From assembly GCA_902475025.1 (NCBI GenBank), contig CABRXX010000055.1:1-17629 (forward strand): DNA of 17,629 bases, read 5' to 3'. Each line of letters starts with the position of its first letter. Positions within the stretch are counted from its first letter, which is position 1. A model generated the notes under the pieces. The model was not told the DNA's origin and ran no database searches. It saw nothing but the letters and a program-made list of their open reading frames with translations. This document shows, in pieces, positions 14,132 to 17,629 of this stretch. The position numbers and the translations under genes were made by a program. This DNA is from Merdiplasma sp905207905 (lineage in GTDB: Bacteria; Bacillota; Clostridia; Lachnospirales; Lachnospiraceae).

Positions 14132-14177
14132 ACGGTAGTTGGTAGAAACACCGAGCCAATCCTCAGTATATACATAA
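14114..14177 (-). promoter_or_regulatory. Purine riboswitch aptamer, guanine type, in the guaD leader
   Basis: The minus strand shows the purine aptamer core. P1 is UUAUGUA (14177-14171) with UACAUAG (14120-14114). P2 is ACUGAG with CUCGGU around the loop GAUUGG. The J2/3 junction GUUUCUACC is intact. P3 is CAACU with AGUUG around L3, which holds CCGUAAA. J3/1 is GAC followed by UA. The C at 14121 stands where xpt has C74, which pairs with guanine (adenine switches have U). Loop L2 is one base shorter than the usual GAUAUGG, and J1/2 reads UAUAC rather than UAUAAU. A TATATT at 14209-14204 may be the -10 box of its promoter; no good -35 was seen. It lies about 100 bases upstream of guaD. Confidence 0.88.
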
Positions 14178-14300
14178 AATAATCAGCACTGATATTTAGT
14201 AACAATATAACTTTAGCATCTGAAATGGGGAAAGTCTATGGGCAAAATTCATAGATTTTTTCGTCATTTTATACAAAGAAAATAAATGAAAGAGATTTTT

Positions 14301-14315
14301 TAGGGTATTACCCTA
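14301..14315. promoter_or_regulatory. TAGGGT-ATT-ACCCTA inverted repeat before the hydrolase promoter
   Basis: A perfect 6-base inverted repeat with a 3-base spacer. It lies directly upstream of the predicted promoter of the choloylglycine hydrolase gene and could be an operator. No partner regulator is identified. Confidence 0.35.
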
Positions 14316-14333
14316 TAGAAGCGTGAAGTTTCG

Positions 14334-14342
14334 TGCTACAAT
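14334..14342 (+). promoter_or_regulatory. Extended -10 promoter of the choloylglycine hydrolase gene
   Basis: TGCTACAAT (14334-14342) is an extended -10 element (TGn plus TACAAT). The -35 position (TATAGA, 14314-14319) is weak, as is usual for such promoters. Transcription would begin near 14349, leaving a leader of about 66 bases. Confidence 0.45.
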
Positions 14343-14414
14343 AGCATTAGCTGGCAAGAAACAATCAAAGCCCCGGCAGCAGGCAAACGGGCAGCGCGGA
14401 AGAAGGAGAAGATT

Positions 14415-15386
14415 ATGTGTACAGCAGTCACTTACAAAACAAAAGATCACTATTTTGGACGAACCCTGGATTTGGAATATTCTTATCAGGAGGCGGTTAC
14501 CGTGACGCCCCGGAATTTTCCTTTCCGGTTTCGAAACGGCTGGATTATGAAGAACCATGGGGCCATCATCGGCATGGCGACAGTGGCGGAAGGTTATCCG
14601 CTCTATTACGAAGCCGCAAACGAGTGGGGGTTATCCATGGCCGGGCTGAATTTTCCGGGCAATGCCTGTTATTTTCCAGAAGATCCCCAAAAAGATAATA
14701 TTGCTCCTTTTGAGTTTATTCCCTGGATTCTTGGTCAGTGCAGAAATTTGGAGGAGGCCAGAGAACGGCTTGGAAGGATCAATCTGTGGAAGATCAATTT
14801 CAGTGAACAGATGCCTCTTTCTCCTCTGCATTGGATGATCGCAGACCGGGAAAAGGCCATTACGGTAGAGTGCGTCCGGGAGGGGCTGAAGATCTATGAA
14901 AATCCTGTGGGAGTGCTGACGAATAATCCCTGTTTTGATTATCATATGATTCATCTCGGAGAGTATCTGAATCTCACCTGCCAGGAGCCGGAGAATCGGT
15001 TCGGCCAGGTGGAACTTGTACCCTACTGCAAAGGGATGGGAGCGATGGGGCTTCCGGGTGATCTTTCCTCCGCATCCCGATTTGTGAGGGCAGCTTTTGT
15101 GAAGCTCAATTCTGTGTCCGGGGAGAGTGAAAACGAGAGCATCAGCCAGTTCTTCCATATATTGGGAGCTGTGGAGCAGCAGCGGGGGTGCGTGAGGCTG
15201 GAGGATGGAAAGTATGAAATCACAGGCTACACCTCCTGCATCAACACGGATCGGGGCATCTATTACTATACCACCTATGAGAATCAGTGCATCAGTGCTG
15301 TGGATCTTCACCGCTGCGATCTGGAGAGCGGGGAACTGTTTTCCTATCCGCTGGTGAAAGAGCAGCTGATCAACCGTCAGAATTAA
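14415..15386 (+). CDS. bsh: Choloylglycine hydrolase family protein (probable bile salt hydrolase)
   Basis: A 323-aa N-terminal nucleophile hydrolase, similar in length to Clostridium perfringens bile salt hydrolase (329). Such enzymes cut the amide bond of glycine- or taurine-conjugated bile acids; close relatives act on penicillin V or N-acyl homoserine lactones. The start Met is followed directly by catalytic Cys2 (MCTAVTY), as needed after Met removal. Other active-site residues are present: Arg16 and Asp19 (FGRTLDLEY), Asn79 (AGLNFP), Asn170 (VLTNNP) and Arg222 (SASRFVR). Asn at 79 rather than Tyr favours bile salt hydrolase over penicillin V acylase. There is no signal peptide, so it is cytosolic. 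AAGGAG is 5 bases before the ATG. It is a single gene with its own promoter and terminator. Confidence 0.88.
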   Translation: MCTAVTYKTKDHYFGRTLDLEYSYQEAVTVTPRNFPFRFRNGWIMKNHGAIIGMATVAEGYPLYYEAANEWGLSMAGLNFPGNACYFPEDPQKDNIAPFEFIPWILGQCRNLEEARERLGRINLWKINFSEQMPLSPLHWMIADREKAITVECVREGLKIYENPVGVLTNNPCFDYHMIHLGEYLNLTCQEPENRFGQVELVPYCKGMGAMGLPGDLSSASRFVRAAFVKLNSVSGESENESISQFFHILGAVEQQRGCVRLEDGKYEITGYTSCINTDRGIYYYTTYENQCISAVDLHRCDLESGELFSYPLVKEQLINRQN

Positions 15387-15418
15387 AACGGATTCCAAAG
15401 AAAAATTTTTGTAAAAAA

Positions 15419-15444
15419 ACCACAAAGATTTGTGGTGATTTTTT
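15419..15444 (+). terminator. Intrinsic terminator of the hydrolase gene
   Basis: ACCACAA (15419-15425) pairs with TTGTGGT (15430-15436) around a short loop, followed by GA and T6 (15439-15444). A run of A precedes the stem, so it may also work in reverse. It is 33 bases after the stop codon. Confidence 0.8.
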
Positions 15445-15459
15445 ACTAGTATACTAGTA
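15444..15459. promoter_or_regulatory. Palindromic operator candidate for the GntR/FCD regulator
   Basis: TACTAGTATACTAGTA is a 16-base perfect palindrome. Its core TAGTATACTA fits the TNGTNNNACNA pattern bound by FadR/FCD-type GntR proteins. Such a protein is encoded at 16632 in the operon downstream. It overlaps the end of the preceding terminator and lies 8 bases before the -35 box of the uxuA promoter. Confidence 0.6.
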
Positions 15460-15467
15460 GACAATCG

Positions 15468-15496
15468 TGGACAGGGAAGAAAGATTATGATACTAT
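15468..15496 (+). promoter_or_regulatory. Predicted uxuA promoter
   Basis: TGGACA (15468-15473), a 17-base spacer and TACTAT (15491-15496). The start would be near 15503, about 50 bases before the uxuA ATG. Both boxes are moderate matches. Confidence 0.4.
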
Positions 15497-15552
15497 AAAG
15501 ACAGCTGAATGCTCATTACATAGAAATACTTACAAAGGAGGGAATACTATTT

Positions 15553-16629
15553 ATGAAAATGACGTTTCGCTGGTATGGTGAGGGAAGAGATAATATTACC
15601 CTGAAGCAGATCAAACAGATCCCCGGTATGTCCGGTCTTATGGGGCTTTTGGATGAAAAGGCTGCGGGCGAGATCTGGACAGAGGAAGAAGTAAAGGCGT
15701 ATATGGATCATGTTCATGCTGCCGGTCTGGAGTGCGAGGTGATCGAGAGTGTGAATGTCCATGAGGACATCAAGATGGGCCTTCCCACCAGAGACAAATA
15801 TATTGAAAATTACTGTATTACCATCCGCAATCTGGCAAAATACGGGGTGAAGGTGATCGTTTACAACTTTATGCCGGTGTTTGACTGGCTGAGAACCGAT
15901 CTGGCCAGACTGATTCCGGAGGATGGCTCCAACAGTTTGTACTTTGACGAAAAGGAACTGGGAGAGATGACTCCCATGGATCTTGTAAGAAAGACCGTGG
16001 AGGACTGCAATGGCTTCTCCCTTCCCGGATGGGAGCCGGAACGTCTGGCTGAGCTGGAGACTACCATGAAGCGGTATGAGAGCATTACTCCCGATGATCT
16101 GAGAGCAAATTACAAATATTTCCTGGATGGCATTATTCCCACCTGTGAAGAGTGCGGCGTTGTGATGGCCTGCCATCCCGATGATCCGGGCTGGCCCATT
16201 TTCGGACTTCCCAGAATCGCTCACAGCCAGGAGGATTATGACAAGATTGTGGCTCTTCACGATTCTCCCAGCAATGCTATTTGCCTTTGCACCGGTTCTC
16301 TGGGATCCAATCCGGACAATGATATTCCTGCAATTATCCGTCACTTCGGCCAGATGGGCCGCATCGGCTGTCTCCATGTGAGAAATGTAAAGTATCTGGG
16401 CTATCACAAATTCAGAGAGGCAGCGCATCTTTCCAGCGATGGAGATCTGGATCTGTTCGAGATCATGAAAGCGGTGTATGATACCTGCCCGGATACTTAT
16501 ATCCGTCCGGATCACGGAAGAATGATCTGGGATGAAGTGGGAAGACCGGGATACGGTCTGTATGACCGTGCTCTGGGAGCTACTTACATCAACGGCCTGT
16601 GGGAGGCCATCTGCAAAATGAGCAGATAA
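15553..16629 (+). CDS. uxuA: Mannonate dehydratase
   Basis: This enzyme removes water from D-mannonate to give 2-keto-3-deoxygluconate, a step in glucuronate breakdown. The 358-aa length matches the shorter Gram-positive type (S. suis, 360). Motifs include MTFRWYG at the start, NFMPVFDWLRTDL (105-117), ACHPDDPG (206-213), CLCTGSLGS (244-252), CLHVRNV (273-279) and RPDHGRMI (318-325). The metal ligands known from S. suis appear to be kept as His208, Cys246, His275 and Asp320. AAAGGAGGG lies 10 bases before the ATG. The regulator gene follows after 2 bases in the same operon, and the glucuronate isomerase gene converges from the right. Confidence 0.95.
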   Translation: MKMTFRWYGEGRDNITLKQIKQIPGMSGLMGLLDEKAAGEIWTEEEVKAYMDHVHAAGLECEVIESVNVHEDIKMGLPTRDKYIENYCITIRNLAKYGVKVIVYNFMPVFDWLRTDLARLIPEDGSNSLYFDEKELGEMTPMDLVRKTVEDCNGFSLPGWEPERLAELETTMKRYESITPDDLRANYKYFLDGIIPTCEECGVVMACHPDDPGWPIFGLPRIAHSQEDYDKIVALHDSPSNAICLCTGSLGSNPDNDIPAIIRHFGQMGRIGCLHVRNVKYLGYHKFREAAHLSSDGDLDLFEIMKAVYDTCPDTYIRPDHGRMIWDEVGRPGYGLYDRALGATYINGLWEAICKMSR

Positions 16630-16631
16630 CC

Positions 16632-17303
16632 ATGGGACAAAAACGGGAAACTGGCCGGGAGTATGCGCTGCGCATGATCAAGAAGCAGATCATATCCCTG
16701 GAACTGGAGCCAGGGAGTATGGTGAGCGAGAAGGATCTTGCTGAAAAACTGGGACTTTCCAGAACCCCGGTGCGGGAGGCGCTGATTGAGCTGTCAGAGG
16801 GAGGAATCATTGAGATCTATCCCCAGCGGGGCAGCGCGATCGCCCGCATTGATTATGAGCTGGTGGAGGAAGCGCGCTTTATGCGCAGCGTTCTGGAAGG
16901 CGCGGTGGTACAGCAGGTCTGTGAGAGTGCAGAACCGGAGGCGCTTTTGAAGCTGGAGGAGAACCTTCAGCTTCAGGAGTTTTATCTGGAGAAGGCGGAG
17001 ACGGGAAGGCTTATGGAGCTGGACAATGAATTTCACAGATATCTGTTTGAGATTGCCAGAAAGAATCGGGTATATGCCCTGATGCAGAGCCTTACCATTC
17101 ATTTTGACCGGGTGCGGAATATGGCTTTGCGGGCAGTGAAAGATTTGAAGATCGTGCAGGACCATAAGGCAATCCTGGAAGCGTTAAAGAACCGCAACGG
17201 ACAGGAGGCGCGGCAGCTTATGGAGAAACATCTGGACAGATATAAAATTGACGAGGCGGCCATCCGCAGTGCATACTGTGAGGCATATTTTAAAACAGAA
17301 TAA
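16632..17303 (+). CDS. GntR-family transcriptional regulator, FadR/FCD subfamily
   Basis: A 223-aa regulator, probably sensing a hexuronate-pathway sugar acid. The N-terminal winged helix (about 8-75) has the GntR pattern SEKDLAEKLGLSRTPVREAL followed by GIIEIYPQRGSAIARID. The C-terminal FCD domain has the likely metal ligands Asp131 and His135 (DNEFHRYL), His178 (DHKAIL) and His200 (MEKHLDR). E. coli UxuR and ExuR belong to the same subfamily, so control of uxuA and uxaC is a good guess. ATG 16632 lies 2 bases after the uxuA stop; no clear ribosome site is seen, so translation probably depends on coupling. The palindrome at 15444-15459 is its likely target, which would make it self-regulated. 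Confidence 0.88.
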   Translation: MGQKRETGREYALRMIKKQIISLELEPGSMVSEKDLAEKLGLSRTPVREALIELSEGGIIEIYPQRGSAIARIDYELVEEARFMRSVLEGAVVQQVCESAEPEALLKLEENLQLQEFYLEKAETGRLMELDNEFHRYLFEIARKNRVYALMQSLTIHFDRVRNMALRAVKDLKIVQDHKAILEALKNRNGQEARQLMEKHLDRYKIDEAAIRSAYCEAYFKTE

Positions 17304-17345
17304 AGGCTGATGGAGGCAATACAAAAAATCAGCAAAATAAAAAGA

Positions 17346-17413
17346 GTTCCCCTAAATTCCTGTTCTTCTGATCTTGGGATACAGAAAAACAGAGAAAATA
17401 GGGGAACTTTTTT
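17346..17413. terminator. Probable bidirectional terminator between the regulator and uxaC
   Basis: GTTCCCCTA (17346-17354) pairs perfectly with TAGGGGAAC (17399-17407), followed by T6 (17408-17413). An A-rich run before the left arm gives a U tract on the minus strand too. The loop is long, at 44 bases. It sits between two converging genes. Confidence 0.7.
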
Positions 17414-17468
17414 GCCAGGAAATTCCTATCCAAAAACGCACTCCGTGCAGAAGCGCACTGCGGCGTGA

Positions 17469-17629
17469 TCAGATCTTCAGGTCAAAGCCAAAATAGCGAA
17501 CGGCATTTTCGTAGCTGATTCCCTTGATGATGCGTTCCAGGGCTTTCTCATCATTGGGATATTCTCCGTTTTCTACCCAGCCGCCAATGAGATCGCAGAG
17601 GATCCGGCGGAAATATTCGTGGCGGGTGT
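17469..17629 (-). CDS. uxaC: Glucuronate isomerase, C-terminal end (partial)
   Basis: Only the last 53 codons are inside the window; the gene continues beyond the right edge. The fragment contains TRHEYFRRILCDLIGGWVEN, then GEYPNDEKALERIIKGISY and NAVRYFGFDLKI. The RRILC-LIG and ISYxNAxxYF patterns match the C-terminus of UxaC proteins, which convert glucuronate to fructuronate at the head of the pathway that uxuA continues. It is convergent with the uxuA-regulator operon and ends about 55 bases from the shared terminator. Confidence 0.85.
   Translation of the reverse strand, partial: TRHEYFRRILCDLIGGWVENGEYPNDEKALERIIKGISYENAVRYFGFDLKI

Noticed and set aside
14631..15464. Antisense ORF (277 codons) opposite the bile salt hydrolase gene
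   Set aside because: Shadow frame; the plus-strand frame has all catalytic residues.
15547..16515. Long antisense ORF (322 codons) opposite uxuA
   Set aside because: Shadow of a highly conserved gene; no motif and no ribosome site.
16599..16631. GTG start for the GntR regulator inside uxuA
   Set aside because: ATG 16632 starts at the expected distance before the helix-turn-helix and fits coupling to the uxuA stop.
1..17629. CRISPR array, tRNA, rRNA or insertion sequence
   Set aside because: No regular spaced repeats, no cloverleaf or rRNA core sequence, and no transposase motif were seen on either strand.

Overview
The window looks like part of a chromosome from an anaerobic gut Firmicute, most likely a Lachnospiraceae member. 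This is inferred from the strong GGAGG-type ribosome sites, sigma-A-type promoters, a molybdenum hydroxylase cluster of clostridial style, a choloylglycine hydrolase, and a hexuronate locus.

Bases 1 to about 2,800 are AT-rich and hold small accessory genes of unknown function. There is a frameshifted short gene (116-336), two secreted proteins (349-1002; 1282-1956, the latter with an SH3-like segment), a cytosolic conserved hypothetical protein (2043-2468), a terminator, and a promoter in front of a 28-codon ORF. From about 2,850 onward the sequence is GC-richer and the genes are recognisable metabolic ones.

Bases 2,850-12,700 form a molybdenum-hydroxylase region. A plus-strand operon encodes the three-subunit xanthine dehydrogenase-type enzyme (xdhA molybdopterin, xdhB FAD, xdhC 2Fe-2S). 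A convergent minus-strand operon encodes a substrate-binding protein, a MocA-like/ModE-like fusion and an XdhC/CoxI maturation factor. Divergent from that operon, a FecCD-type permease, its ATPase and a THEP1-like P-loop NTPase run on the plus strand. The transporter is therefore split across two divergent operons. Their predicted promoters face each other and enclose an AT-rich dyad that resembles part of a ModE site. The likely logic is metal (molybdate or tungstate) import, cofactor modification and insertion, and purine oxidation.

Guanine deaminase (12730-14013, minus) would convert guanine to xanthine for the dehydrogenase. Its leader carries a purine riboswitch aptamer with the guanine-specifying C. 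The aptamer overlaps a terminator in the arrangement known from the pbuE adenine ON switch, so guanine would be predicted to switch on its own breakdown. This is the most interesting signal in the window.

The right end holds a choloylglycine (bile salt) hydrolase-family gene and a hexuronate locus: mannonate dehydratase uxuA, a GntR/FCD regulator, and the C-terminal end of glucuronate isomerase uxaC entering from the right on the minus strand. A 16-bp perfect palindrome upstream of uxuA fits the operator type of FCD regulators. No tRNA, rRNA, CRISPR array, insertion sequence or replication origin was seen.
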